64,000 nt of DNA, from the NCBI GenBank assembly GCA_046048875.1, contig JBJOFG010000012.1, positions 1-64,000 of the forward strand, given 5' to 3'. The position numbers and the translations under genes were made by a program. Shown here piece after piece: positions 8,321-17,331 of the stretch. The DNA is from CAIZGX01 sp046048875. Lineage in GTDB: Bacteria > Bacteroidota > Bacteroidia > Flavobacteriales_D > Sanyastnellaceae. The notes beneath the pieces are model-generated. The model searched no databases, was not told the origin of the DNA, and saw only the letters and a program-made list of their open reading frames with translations. The first letter of the stretch is position 1, and every line of letters starts with the position of its first letter.

Positions 8321-8931
8321 ATTCCTGGAGCGTAGCTCTCCGAAATTGTTTCATTCAAAAAAACTAAATCTTCTTTTCGTTCAACGAAATCGAGCTTGTC
8401 GCTCGAAATCATCAGCACGGTTAATTCCGGATGTTGCTGAATAAACGACAAATACTGTTGCTGAATGTTTTCGAGATAGGCAGCAGTTATGTTTTGCTCA
8501 TAAGTTCTCCCCCGCTTCTTAATGTTCTGCAAAGCCTGTTCAGGCGAGAGATACAAGTATACCAACAAGTCTGGCTGAGGCAATGTATTCTCCATGATTT
8601 CGTACAAGCGCAAGAACAACTTGTACTCGTCTTCTTCCAAATTATTCTTCGCGAAGACTTGACACTTGGGCAGAAAATAATCTGCAATGACTTTTGGTTG
8701 AAACAAATCGGGCGATTGAAAAACCTCTTTCAATTGCGCGAAACGCTCAGACAGAAAACTTAACTCTAAAGGAAACGCATAACGTTTTGGTTCTTCATAG
8801 AACTTCGGCAAAAACGCATTGTCTGCGAATTCTTCGAGCACCAATTGGGCATTGTGCTGTTGCGACAACAAATTCGCTAACGTGGTTTTTCCCGCGCCAA
8901 TAATACCTTCTATGACGGTATAATTTCTCAA
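8302..8931 (-). CDS. Deoxynucleoside kinase
   Basis: 209 residues from a TTG start that overlaps the folK stop as TTGA; this start puts the P-loop EGIIGAGKTTLAN at residues 8-20, as in the dNK/dGK/dAK family (about 205-220 residues). The reading frame continues upstream to an ATG at 8997, but that part lies inside folK and looks like shadow coding. Also visible: ERFAQLKEVF and the LID-like KKRGRTYEQ. Phosphorylates deoxynucleosides for salvage. Cotranscribed with folK. The 3' end overlaps the convergent aminotransferase. Confidence 0.85.
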   Translation of the reverse strand: MRNYTVIEGIIGAGKTTLANLLSQQHNAQLVLEEFADNAFLPKFYEEPKRYAFPLELSFLSERFAQLKEVFQSPDLFQPKVIADYFLPKCQVFAKNNLEEDEYKLFLRLYEIMENTLPQPDLLVYLYLSPEQALQNIKKRGRTYEQNITAAYLENIQQQYLSFIQQHPELTVLMISSDKLDFVERKEDLVFLNETISESYAPGIHRVEP

Positions 8932-9410
8932 TCTTCTTTCTTGTTCAATTCTGCGAGCATCTGTGCTGCGTTCATTTTCAAAACAGGATGAGCCCATTCA
9001 GGCCAGCTAGCCGCAAGTGGTTTCAAGATAAACTCACGCAAATGCATGCGCTCGTGTGGAACAATTATTTTTCCTTCCGTAACCACTTCCTCGTTAAAAA
9101 AAACAACATCAACATCCATCTCTCGATCCAAGTAAACGCCTGCTTTGCGCGTTCTTCCATAATACTCTTCCAACTCTACAATTTCATCGTGAAGTTTCTC
9201 CAACGTCAACGAAGTTTCAATTTCAACCAATTGATTTAGAAAAGGAGCTGTTCCTTCAGGCATGCCCCAAGCTTCGGTTTCAACAACTTCAGACACCAAT
9301 CTGATATCGCCCATGTTGAACGAAATAAACATGCGTGCTTCTTCCAAATTAGCCTCTCTGTCTCCTTCATTTCCTCCGATGCTCAAAAGAACGCGATTCA
9401 TTTTTTCCAT
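8928..9410 (-). CDS. folK: 2-amino-4-hydroxy-6-hydroxymethyldihydropteridine pyrophosphokinase (HPPK)
   Basis: About 160 residues. Transfers pyrophosphate from ATP to the pterin in folate synthesis. Typical opening RVLLSIGGNEGDR, EAWGMPEGTAPFLNQLVEIET in the middle, and the magnesium-binding signature DREMDVDVVFF followed by VPHERMHLREFILKPL. The start is uncertain: ATGs at 9410 and 9401 both fit the family, while the more upstream ATG at 9431 would add residues not normally seen. Downstream deoxynucleoside kinase starts inside its stop codon. Divergent from sppA. Confidence 0.93.
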   Translation of the reverse strand: MEKMNRVLLSIGGNEGDREANLEEARMFISFNMGDIRLVSEVVETEAWGMPEGTAPFLNQLVEIETSLTLEKLHDEIVELEEYYGRTRKAGVYLDREMDVDVVFFNEEVVTEGKIIVPHERMHLREFILKPLAASWPEWAHPVLKMNAAQMLAELNKKED

Positions 9411-9435
9411 TGAGCGAAAATACAACCGCACTGCG

Positions 9436-9443
9436 TAACTTTG
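9436..9443 (+). promoter_or_regulatory. Putative -7 box of the sppA promoter
   Basis: TAACTTTG fits TAnnTTTG and lies 35 nt before the sppA ATG. The nearest upstream TTG (9410-9412) is about 23 nt away, slightly beyond the usual spacing. Confidence 0.4.
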
Positions 9444-9478
9444 AACCTTCGTTAGCGTCTTAATTCAAATAACTTATT

Positions 9479-11263
9479 ATGACTTTTTGGAAAACCGTTT
9501 GGGCTACACTTGTAGGAAATTTCATTGCCTCCATCATCGGAACATTAATTACAATAGGAATTATTGCGGCCATTGTTGCAGCACTTTCTTCTGGAGAAGA
9601 TGTGTCTATGGAAAATGAATCCATTTTAAAGATTAAATTGGAAAACTCTTTCACTGAAAGAGGATTAGACGAACCCTCATTCAATCTAGATGGGGCCGAA
9701 GACCGCATTGCGCTTCGCGATTTAGAACGTGTGTTACGCTTTGCGAAAACAGACGAACGCATTGAAGGTGTTTATCTCAACATTGGCGCTATACAAGCAG
9801 CGCCTGCGATGTTGCTCGAGATACACAATGCCATTCTCGATTTCAAGACATCAGGAAAATGGGTTGTTGCTTACAGCGAGAGTTATTCTCAAGCGGGATA
9901 CTTCATTGCCAGTGCAGCGAACGAAGTGTATATGTATCCTACAGGAACATTCGATTGGCATGGATTGAACGCAGAAGTGATGTTCTATAAAAAACTCTTA
10001 GACAACCTAGAAATTGAAGCGCAAGTGATTCGAGGTCCGAACAACAAATTCAAAAGCGCCGTCGAGCCTTATATCTATGATCACATGTCAGATGAAAACC
10101 GATTGCAAATGGCCACCTTCATTGATGACATTTGGAAAGTGATGTGTGAACGAATCTCGGCGCAACGCGGAGTCTCTGTTGAAGAGCTTAACGCTGCTGC
10201 TACTTCACTTCAGTTTATTAGCAATAACAACTTGCTGCAATCGAAATTAATCGATGGATTGCTATACCCGGATGAAGTCGCTGCCAAGATGGCAACAAGA
10301 TTGAAAGACAAAGGAAAGTTTGAAAACGATAAAAAAATCGATGACGAAATTATCGGTTACGAGCGTTACCTCGACCTTGTTAAGTTGGAGGATGTGCCTT
10401 CTGACGTTGCGCAAGTCGCTGTGGTATATGCGATAGGTGGAATTGAAAGTGGAAAGGGCGATGACGAGACCATTGGAAGTGATCGCATAGCGAAAGCCCT
10501 TCGCGACGCGCGGTTAGACGATGGCATTAAAGCAGTAGTCTTACGAGTGAATTCTCCTGGTGGAAGTGCATTGGCGAGTGATGTTATTTGGCGTGAAGCT
10601 GAACTTTTGAAGCAAAGCGGGAAAGTATTCGTTGTAAGCATGGGCGATTACGCCGCCTCTGGCGGATATTACATTTCATGTGGTGCTGATCGCATCTTCG
10701 CACAACCGAATACGATTACAGGTTCCATTGGTGTATTTGGAATTATTCCTAACCTTCAGAACTTCCTCGATCATAAATTGGGCATCACCTTCGATGCATA
10801 CAAGACGCATGAGCATGCGAACATGATGACCCTTACTTCTCCGCTTGACACGGTTCAAAAAAGAGCCATGCAACAAATGGTAAGTAACATCTACAACGAT
10901 TTCACAAGCAAAGTTGCTCTTGGTAGAAAGATCACTCAAACCTATGTGGACAGCATTGGTCAAGGACGCGTTTGGAGCGGAGAAGATGCCCTTGCCATTG
11001 GGTTGGTCGATGAACTTGGCGGTCTGCGTGAAGCAGTTGCTTATGCCGCAACCAAAGCAGGAGTGAGTTCTTCCAGTGTTCTCGAGCTTCCTGAATTGTT
11101 AGATCCGTTTGAAGAAATTCTAAATAACATTTCCGGCCAATCGGAAGAAGCGATTCTTTCGCGTTTATTGGGAAGTCGCTTCAAGAATTACCAAGACATT
11201 CGTCAGTTGAGTAAAGGCGGAAAAATTCAAACACGTCTTCCATTTTACATTACCGTAGAATGA
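9479..11263 (+). CDS. sppA: Signal peptide peptidase SppA (67 kDa type)
   Basis: 594 residues, the long double-domain form. One N-terminal transmembrane helix (about 10-36) anchors it in the inner membrane with the rest in the periplasm. The S49 Ser/Lys dyad is visible: lysine in NNKFKSAVEPY (Lys192, matching E. coli Lys209) and serine in DYAASGGYYIS (Ser394, matching E. coli Ser409). NSPGGSALASD precedes the serine, as expected. Degrades cleaved signal peptides. Its stop overlaps the start of the SpoU methyltransferase (ATGA). Confidence 0.95.
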   Translation: MTFWKTVWATLVGNFIASIIGTLITIGIIAAIVAALSSGEDVSMENESILKIKLENSFTERGLDEPSFNLDGAEDRIALRDLERVLRFAKTDERIEGVYLNIGAIQAAPAMLLEIHNAILDFKTSGKWVVAYSESYSQAGYFIASAANEVYMYPTGTFDWHGLNAEVMFYKKLLDNLEIEAQVIRGPNNKFKSAVEPYIYDHMSDENRLQMATFIDDIWKVMCERISAQRGVSVEELNAAATSLQFISNNNLLQSKLIDGLLYPDEVAAKMATRLKDKGKFENDKKIDDEIIGYERYLDLVKLEDVPSDVAQVAVVYAIGGIESGKGDDETIGSDRIAKALRDARLDDGIKAVVLRVNSPGGSALASDVIWREAELLKQSGKVFVVSMGDYAASGGYYISCGADRIFAQPNTITGSIGVFGIIPNLQNFLDHKLGITFDAYKTHEHANMMTLTSPLDTVQKRAMQQMVSNIYNDFTSKVALGRKITQTYVDSIGQGRVWSGEDALAIGLVDELGGLREAVAYAATKAGVSSSSVLELPELLDPFEEILNNISGQSEEAILSRLLGSRFKNYQDIRQLSKGGKIQTRLPFYITVE

Positions 11264-11805
11264 GTTTCGAAAAGAAAAGCATGGATGAGCTTCAGCGCAT
11301 GAACGCTGAAGAGTTTCAGCAAGCGGATAAGTTTCCGATTGTTCTGATCCTCGATAATTTTAGAAGTGCGTTGAATGTGGGAAGTCTTTTCCGAAGTGCC
11401 GATGCGTTTCGCATTGAAGCCATTTATTGTTGCGGCATTACGCCACTTCCACCCCACCGCGAAATTTTAAAAACAGCTCTGGGTTCCACTGAATCGGTTT
11501 CATGGAAACACTTCAATACCACCATTGATGCTGTGAAAGAAATTGAACATACGCATGAAGTGTGGGCGCTCGAGCAAACACATAACAGCGTTGCACTTCA
11601 CACCTTTCAAACACCGAAAGCCCTTGCCTTGGTTTTAGGAAATGAAGTGAATGGCGTAGATGAAGAAGTTCTGAAATTAGTGAAAGGCTCCATTGAAATT
11701 GAACAACACGGCACGAAGCATAGCTTGAATGTATCTGTTAGTGGGGGTATCGCGTTGTTTCACTTAACGCTACCATCTTCGATGGATGACACGACACAAT
11801 CGTGA
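11260..11805 (+). CDS. TrmH/SpoU-family RNA 2'-O-methyltransferase
   Basis: 181 residues. The SPOUT knot motifs are present: NVGSLFR (39-45), LVLGNEVNGV (about 126-135) and SLNVSVSGGIALF (about 155-167). No N-terminal RNA-binding extension as in RlmB, so it resembles TrmH/TrmL-size enzymes; whether it acts on tRNA or rRNA cannot be told. Translationally coupled to sppA by ATGA. The last eleven codons are made of the start of a hairpin array (11773 onwards), suggesting that the array replaced the original 3' end. Confidence 0.88.
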   Translation: MSFEKKSMDELQRMNAEEFQQADKFPIVLILDNFRSALNVGSLFRSADAFRIEAIYCCGITPLPPHREILKTALGSTESVSWKHFNTTIDAVKEIEHTHEVWALEQTHNSVALHTFQTPKALALVLGNEVNGVDEEVLKLVKGSIEIEQHGTKHSLNVSVSGGIALFHLTLPSSMDDTTQS

Positions 11806-11886
11806 TGACCACTTCGTGGATGACACAACACGTTGTGATGACACTCTTTGAGTGATGACCACTTCGTGGATGACCTTCTTTGAAGG
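11773..11886. repeat. Array of seven mini-hairpins with ATGA spacers
   Basis: Seven short inverted repeats separated by exactly four bases, ATGA each time: CCATC-TTC-GATGG (11773-11785), CACGA-CACAA-TCGTG (11790-11804), CCAC-TTC-GTGG (11809-11819), CACAAC-AC-GTTGTG (11824-11837), CACTC-TTT-GAGTG (11842-11854), CCAC-TTC-GTGG (11859-11869), CCTTC-TTT-GAAGG (11874-11886). Stem sequences differ but stay complementary. The array begins inside the 3' end of the SpoU gene and ends one base before the stop codon of the convergent FG-GAP gene, filling the whole intergenic space. It may terminate transcription from both sides. Confidence 0.9.
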
Positions 11887-11887
11887 A

Positions 11888-14398
11888 TTATTCGAGAGAG
11901 ATTGAAGACTTCCAATTGCCTTCGTGAGAGAGAATAAACAACGGACCATTGGCATCCATTGGAATGGTTGTATGTCCAGACATTATCTGTTCCCTGTGAA
12001 GTAATCTTCCAACAGCGTCGTAAACAAATACATGATGCAAGGTCTCAGAACCATCGTAATGAAGACCGTCTTTGTGAAGTGTCCAGATCATAGTATTTAG
12101 ATTTAAGGGTTGAACATAATTGAAGATTAAGCTAAAGGTTGTGTCGGCAGTACATCCGTTACTATCAGTTACCTGCACTGCGTAAATACCGGCTTGAAGA
12201 TTGAGATTCTCAGCAATTTGAACTCCATTGTTCCACTGGTAAGAGTAAGGCTCGACTCCGCCATTCACGGATAGGACAATGCTTCCGTCATTAAGTATGC
12301 TTGGCATCTCGGAACTAGCGCCTAATATCAACGGCGCCGGTTCATCAATACTAGCATTCCATGTCACCTCACAACCGTTCGAGTCAGACAACACGCCACT
12401 GTAATTACCTGCAATTAATTCAGAGATAACGTAATTAGAACCACTACCAAAACTGTAGGGTTGGGTACCTCCTGAAAGAGTTAAAGAGACACTCCCATTG
12501 TCACTTCCAAAGCATGACGCACTTTGAACAACAGACTCCAATAAAAGTGGCTCAGGATTGATTAATTCAACAAGCGTTTCTGTTGTACAGTCCTGTCCAT
12601 AATTAAGTGGAATCACGTACACACCGGCAGTTAAATCTGAATACTGAAGCGCATGATATGTTGAATCTGATGACCATTGCAATGCAAAACTTCCATCCGC
12701 AGCGTTGAAGCAAGAGGGGTTATTTTCAGATATGACAACGGAAGGTATTTGCTCAATACCAATGGTTTTAGTCATTGTCAAAGAATGACCATAGCCAGTC
12801 GAAACTATTGCCGTATAGGTCCCCGCCGAAGTTATAATTCTATTTGGATTGAAAGAACCGTTGTCCCACATTACAACTGGCCAACCTGTTATTGAAAGTT
12901 GAATGCTGTCGTTTGCATCGCAGATTGCATCTTTTGATGAGACGAGCGTGGATTTCGTTTCTCCTTCAATAAAAACTTGAAAGGTGTTTGCTGCTAGATT
13001 ATAGTGCACATCTTCTACTCCACTTATCCAATAGAACTTAATAGAGTCAATTGCACTTTCGCTTCCCAATCCCAAAAGAATATTTTGTGAATTCTGCGTG
13101 AGGTAGCCTTCCCCACAATAAGTATATCCTATTCTTTTCTCACCGTTTATCCAATATTCATAGCGCGTTCCTATTCCGTTCCTGTTACTAAGCCTACCTT
13201 TCAGACGAAACTTAAAATAATTATTTGGAGTTGATGTCGTGTTCTGAAAGAGTTTATACTTTTCATTTTGCTCAGTAACTAAAACAATATCCGACAAACC
13301 ATCGTTATTAAAATCACCTTTCGCTGAAGCGTATCCGCCAAAACTATTATTTGCTACACCGCTGGTTAATTGCGACACAAAATTACCCGAGTCATTCTTA
13401 AAAAAGAAATTGTCACTCAGCGTTTCAACTGCCAGATTCTTTGAGGCGACATGCAAATCTTCCCAACCATCATTGTCTGCATCTATCCATAATGCAGACC
13501 ATGTCCATGCATTAAGAACCAATCCCTCATCAAGCGCATTGTCGGTAAAAATATTCTCTCCATTATTCACCATTAACAAATTCCCTTGGATTGTATTTGT
13601 GACGTATAAATCGAGGTCTCCATCACGATCAAAGTCACACCACGAGTTCGACATGGAAGATGCAGGGGCAAACAACCCACTTTCTAGAGACTTGTCCTCA
13701 AAAAAACCAGGGGTATGTTGAACATAATACTCATTGCCTTGATTGTGATCATTGATGGTAAATAAATCTTGATACAAATCTTGGTTTAAATCCATCCAAA
13801 TAGGCTGAAATGATGTTTTTGTTGTATTCGAAATAGGCTCAATAAATTGCAATTGAAAAGAAGCCTGTCCCGTATTTCTTGCTATAACATTTGGAGAACC
13901 CTCAACACCATAATTACCAACGCAGATATCTAAAAATCCATCTCGCGTGTAATCGCCAAAAGAAACGCCCCATGAATAATCACCTTCAGAATGCAAGTTG
14001 GAAATATTGCTTGTAACATCTTCAAAAATCAACTCTCCTTGATTGAGGTATAACTGATCAGCGGCATTGAATCGTGAGACGAACAAATCATTGTCTCCGT
14101 CTTCGTCTATGTCCAGCCAAATACAGGCCTTTGATTCTTGATCATTAAAAAAGACGGTGTGCAATTCAAAACTCCCAGAATTGTTCTTATAAAAACGTGT
14201 AGGAGCGCCCGCCACACAAACCGTTAAATCATCCCAACCATCTTCATCCACATCAAAAAAACTCACCCCATTTCCCCAACCTGAGGATTGACTTAAAACA
14301 GAAAATCCAGTAGCGTTAGACACATCAATGAATGTCTGAGCGCTACTGGATAAATTCCAAAGCAGTACAATAAGCAATACGCTTAATAGATGCTTCAT
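11888..14398 (-). CDS. Secreted FG-GAP/VCBS repeat protein with ASPIC/UnbV domain
   Basis: 836 residues with signal peptide (1-20, cut after SSAQ). Residues about 25-380 carry repeated calcium-binding FG-GAP/VCBS blades (DVDEDGWDDL, DIDEDGDNDL, DFDRDGDLDLYV, DADNDGWEDL, DFNNDGLSDIV). An ASPIC/UnbV-like domain follows (about 395-490: RLKGRLSNRNGIGTRYEYW, then LGLGSESAIDSIKFYWISG). Then Ig-like and SprB-type repeats (SCFGSDNGSVSLTLSGGTQPY, about 630-650; a second at about 695-745). The C-terminal 70 residues resemble a divergent type IX sorting domain. Likely a cell-surface protein. Tandem paralogue of the next gene. Confidence 0.85.
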   Translation of the reverse strand: MKHLLSVLLIVLLWNLSSSAQTFIDVSNATGFSVLSQSSGWGNGVSFFDVDEDGWDDLTVCVAGAPTRFYKNNSGSFELHTVFFNDQESKACIWLDIDEDGDNDLFVSRFNAADQLYLNQGELIFEDVTSNISNLHSEGDYSWGVSFGDYTRDGFLDICVGNYGVEGSPNVIARNTGQASFQLQFIEPISNTTKTSFQPIWMDLNQDLYQDLFTINDHNQGNEYYVQHTPGFFEDKSLESGLFAPASSMSNSWCDFDRDGDLDLYVTNTIQGNLLMVNNGENIFTDNALDEGLVLNAWTWSALWIDADNDGWEDLHVASKNLAVETLSDNFFFKNDSGNFVSQLTSGVANNSFGGYASAKGDFNNDGLSDIVLVTEQNEKYKLFQNTTSTPNNYFKFRLKGRLSNRNGIGTRYEYWINGEKRIGYTYCGEGYLTQNSQNILLGLGSESAIDSIKFYWISGVEDVHYNLAANTFQVFIEGETKSTLVSSKDAICDANDSIQLSITGWPVVMWDNGSFNPNRIITSAGTYTAIVSTGYGHSLTMTKTIGIEQIPSVVISENNPSCFNAADGSFALQWSSDSTYHALQYSDLTAGVYVIPLNYGQDCTTETLVELINPEPLLLESVVQSASCFGSDNGSVSLTLSGGTQPYSFGSGSNYVISELIAGNYSGVLSDSNGCEVTWNASIDEPAPLILGASSEMPSILNDGSIVLSVNGGVEPYSYQWNNGVQIAENLNLQAGIYAVQVTDSNGCTADTTFSLIFNYVQPLNLNTMIWTLHKDGLHYDGSETLHHVFVYDAVGRLLHREQIMSGHTTIPMDANGPLFILSHEGNWKSSISLE

Positions 14399-14456
14399 CG
14401 TAAGTTTTAGTTAAGGTATATTGAAGACGGAAGGCAAAACAAAGGTTGCCTATATG

Positions 14457-17201
14457 TTACTTCAGGATGACCTTTGTTCTAAAATTACCTTTGGAAGAGG
14501 ATATAAAAATGATTTGAGGAGACACAGAAACGGCTATGCTTTCGTTGGGTCCTATACTTGCCTGGCTGTGAATTAACTGTCCAATAGCATTGAAAATTTC
14601 AATATCGAATAAGCGCTCAGTTCCTACAAAAGTTAATTGCTTCGATTTCCAATCCATAATAAAATCAGAGGTAGCACTTTCCTCCAAGATAAAATCGAAC
14701 ATTACTGTATACGAAGTATCTAAACTGCAACCATAAGAATCTGTAATCGTAACGGCATAATCGCCTTGCATTAAATTCTCGTAATTCAGACCTACAAATC
14801 CCGTTTGCCATGTTGCAACATAAGGAGAATTTTCTCCAGAAACCTCTAACGAAATATTTCCAAGACCTGAGATACTTTCTGCATCAATCACAGCTTGGAT
14901 ATTGGGCGGTTGAATTTCACTAATTACTATTGTCACCGGTGTTACACAGAGGAATGAATCTACGACCGCCGTTACGTATGTTCCTGCACTCAATGTTCCG
15001 CCGGGACCAAAAACATCCCAAAAATAATTACCACTAATTCCAGATACGTTAGCTTCGAACTCAATGCTCTCGTTTGGACAAACCCATTCTGGAGAAGTGA
15101 TTTCAATGTTAGCCTGAGGAATTTCAGGTATAGTAAATGAATAGCTGGTTTGACATCCGTTGAAATCAAAAATAGTGTCTGAATATTCACCTGGAGGCAG
15201 GCCTGAAAATGACAATGTTCCATACTCATCAAATCCCGAATAAGGTGAAGTCCCATCGTACACCTGAACCATTGCCGAGCCGTTATTCAATTCGAAGCAA
15301 CTCGGTGTCAATGCTTCAACAACTGCATTCAATGGCATTGGCTCTTCGATGTACACCTCTTGTTGCACAATGCATCCTTCCGCGATGGGCAAAGAAAGCG
15401 ACACAGTGCCCGAAGGTAAATTGTAATTTGCAAATACAAGTTCATTCGTTCCGCTATGAAACACCTCTACACCACCAGAACTATCGCCAGAACATAAAAC
15501 AGGAATCTTGTTTATTTCAAACACCTCTGAAGTTGCAATTTCAACCGTATAATTGAGTTGAATGGTGTGTCCGAATCCTGTTCCTACCGTTACGGTATAT
15601 ATGCCTGGAGATGTTACCCAAATACTACTTGAGGCTGATCCATTGGACCACGTGTGGTTTGGCCATTCAGAAATAGAAAGTTCAAGACCATCATCTCCAT
15701 TTGGACAAAGAAAAGCCTTTGATGCTTGAATTTGTGGCATTGTCTCTCCCTCAACAAAAACATGAGTTGTATTTGCAGGAATATTGTAGTAGGTATCAAC
15801 GACACCGCTAATCCAGCTGAGTTTGAGGGAGTCAATTTGAGTTTGACTTCCAATTCCAAAAATAAGATTCTGTGAATTCTGACAAAGATAATTTTCACCC
15901 AATTGAGTATAATGAACCCTGTGCTGTCCATCGATATAATAGTCGATGTAAGTGCCAACACCGTTGTGGTTACTGAGTCTTCCTTTCAATCTGCACTTCA
16001 CATAATTGTTTGTGGTAACGGAAGTGTTTTCAAATACCTTTGATTGAAATCCTGTTTCAGCACCTAAATACAAATCGTAAAGACCATCGTTATTAAAATC
16101 GCCCTTTGAAGAGGTGAAATAACCATATGGCAGTCCAGATATTCCTGTTGTTATATCTTCCGTAAAAAGACCTTGATTGTTTCTTAAAACATGATTTCCA
16201 AACTCTGACAAAAACAACAAATTCACATGTCGTTCGGAAACGATCAAATCATTCCACCCATCATTTTCGAGGTCAAACCACAACGCACTCCAAGACCACT
16301 TATTCAAGGCAGCACCCACAGCTGAAGCTGCGTTGGTAAAGCTGTTCATTCCGTTATTTCGATATAAAAAATTCCCGTGCGTCGGCGTATTTGCTATATA
16401 AATATCCAAGTCTGAATCGTTATCAAAGTCGCACCAAGAGTTCGACATAGCATCTAAGTATAACGCACCACTCAATCCAAAAGACCCACTTGGTGTTTGA
16501 TCTGTAAAAAAACCAGGAGTATCTTGAGTATATAATTCAGATCCCGTCCGAAAATCATTAATGATAAAGATGTCTTGGTAACGATCGCGAAACAGATCAA
16601 TAAATGCCGGTTGAAAATGATTTCGATAATATCCGTGGGGTGAAGAGGTAAAACTGCCGTTTTGATTGTTCGTTAAAAAGGTACTTTTAATTCCACCGAC
16701 AGTAGCCGTGCTATAATTGGCAATGTATAAATCCAAAAAGCTATCTCTATTGTAATCACCTAAAGCAGCACCAAATGAATTATTTGCGGCGTTAAAGGGG
16801 AAATTCAGCGAATTTGATTGGTTGATGAAAACGAGGCTATCTGTTTGAACAAATAATTGCGAGGGACCATCTCTTTTAATAATGAACAAATCGTTGTCAC
16901 CGTCTTCATCGTAATCCCCCCATAGACATGTTTTCGCATCATAAATATTTTCAAATGCAGCTTGCAGTTGGAATACGCCTTGATTGTTCATGTATAAACG
17001 TGTAGCTCCTCCTGCTATACAAATGGTCAAATCGTCCCAACCGTCTTCGTTCACATCGAAGCAACTCGAGCCCGTTCCGTACATGGTTGATGCATTTAAT
17101 GCGGCTATTCCGTATTCAGTGGTTACATCAACAAAGACCTGCGCCACGACACTACTTTTCAGAATAAAAAGTAAAGAGAATACTGATAAAATACGAGGCA
17201 T
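14457..17201 (-). CDS. Secreted FG-GAP/VCBS repeat protein with ASPIC/UnbV domain (paralogue)
   Basis: 914 residues from the ATG at 17201, chosen because it begins a clean signal peptide (MPRILSVFSLLFILKSS, cut after VVAQ); the frame is open 19 codons further up. Same layout as its neighbour: FG-GAP/VCBS blades (DVNEDGWDDL, DYDEDGDNDLF, DFDNDSDLDIYI, DLENDGWNDLI, DFNNDGLYDLYL), ASPIC/UnbV-like domain (RLKGRLSNHNGVGT), SprB-type repeats (LTPSCFELNNGSAMVQVYDG) and a C-terminal module probably used for type IX secretion. Clearly a tandem duplicate that has diverged. Separated by 58 bp, so probably cotranscribed. Confidence 0.85.
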   Translation of the reverse strand: MPRILSVFSLLFILKSSVVAQVFVDVTTEYGIAALNASTMYGTGSSCFDVNEDGWDDLTICIAGGATRLYMNNQGVFQLQAAFENIYDAKTCLWGDYDEDGDNDLFIIKRDGPSQLFVQTDSLVFINQSNSLNFPFNAANNSFGAALGDYNRDSFLDLYIANYSTATVGGIKSTFLTNNQNGSFTSSPHGYYRNHFQPAFIDLFRDRYQDIFIINDFRTGSELYTQDTPGFFTDQTPSGSFGLSGALYLDAMSNSWCDFDNDSDLDIYIANTPTHGNFLYRNNGMNSFTNAASAVGAALNKWSWSALWFDLENDGWNDLIVSERHVNLLFLSEFGNHVLRNNQGLFTEDITTGISGLPYGYFTSSKGDFNNDGLYDLYLGAETGFQSKVFENTSVTTNNYVKCRLKGRLSNHNGVGTYIDYYIDGQHRVHYTQLGENYLCQNSQNLIFGIGSQTQIDSLKLSWISGVVDTYYNIPANTTHVFVEGETMPQIQASKAFLCPNGDDGLELSISEWPNHTWSNGSASSSIWVTSPGIYTVTVGTGFGHTIQLNYTVEIATSEVFEINKIPVLCSGDSSGGVEVFHSGTNELVFANYNLPSGTVSLSLPIAEGCIVQQEVYIEEPMPLNAVVEALTPSCFELNNGSAMVQVYDGTSPYSGFDEYGTLSFSGLPPGEYSDTIFDFNGCQTSYSFTIPEIPQANIEITSPEWVCPNESIEFEANVSGISGNYFWDVFGPGGTLSAGTYVTAVVDSFLCVTPVTIVISEIQPPNIQAVIDAESISGLGNISLEVSGENSPYVATWQTGFVGLNYENLMQGDYAVTITDSYGCSLDTSYTVMFDFILEESATSDFIMDWKSKQLTFVGTERLFDIEIFNAIGQLIHSQASIGPNESIAVSVSPQIIFISSSKGNFRTKVILK

Positions 17202-17256
17202 AAGTCGATTCAGAATAAGGAACACGAATATAGTGCAACGATAATTTGAATCAAAC

Positions 17257-17289
17257 AAAAAGGCCCCCTTCTTTCGAAGGAGGCCTTTT
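17257..17289 (-). terminator. Rho-independent terminator after the giant T9SS protein gene
   Basis: Stem AAAAAGGCCCCCTT (17257-17270) / AAGGAGGCCTTTT (17276-17289) with a short loop and one mispaired base. On the minus strand the stem ends in TTTTTGTTTG, 42 bp after the stop codon at 17332. It separates the giant gene from the two FG-GAP genes. Confidence 0.85.
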
Positions 17290-17331
17290 CAGCTTATTGG
17301 TTAAAGCTAATTTTAAGACTTTATCTTAAGA

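Noticed and set aside
8932..8997. Upstream ATG start of the deoxynucleoside kinase
   Set aside because: The extra residues lie inside folK and put the P-loop too far from the N-terminus; the TTG at 8931 fits the family.
11773..11886. CRISPR array
   Set aside because: Spacers are only 4 bp and constant, while the variable parts are short palindromes; this is the opposite of a CRISPR layout, and no cas genes are present.
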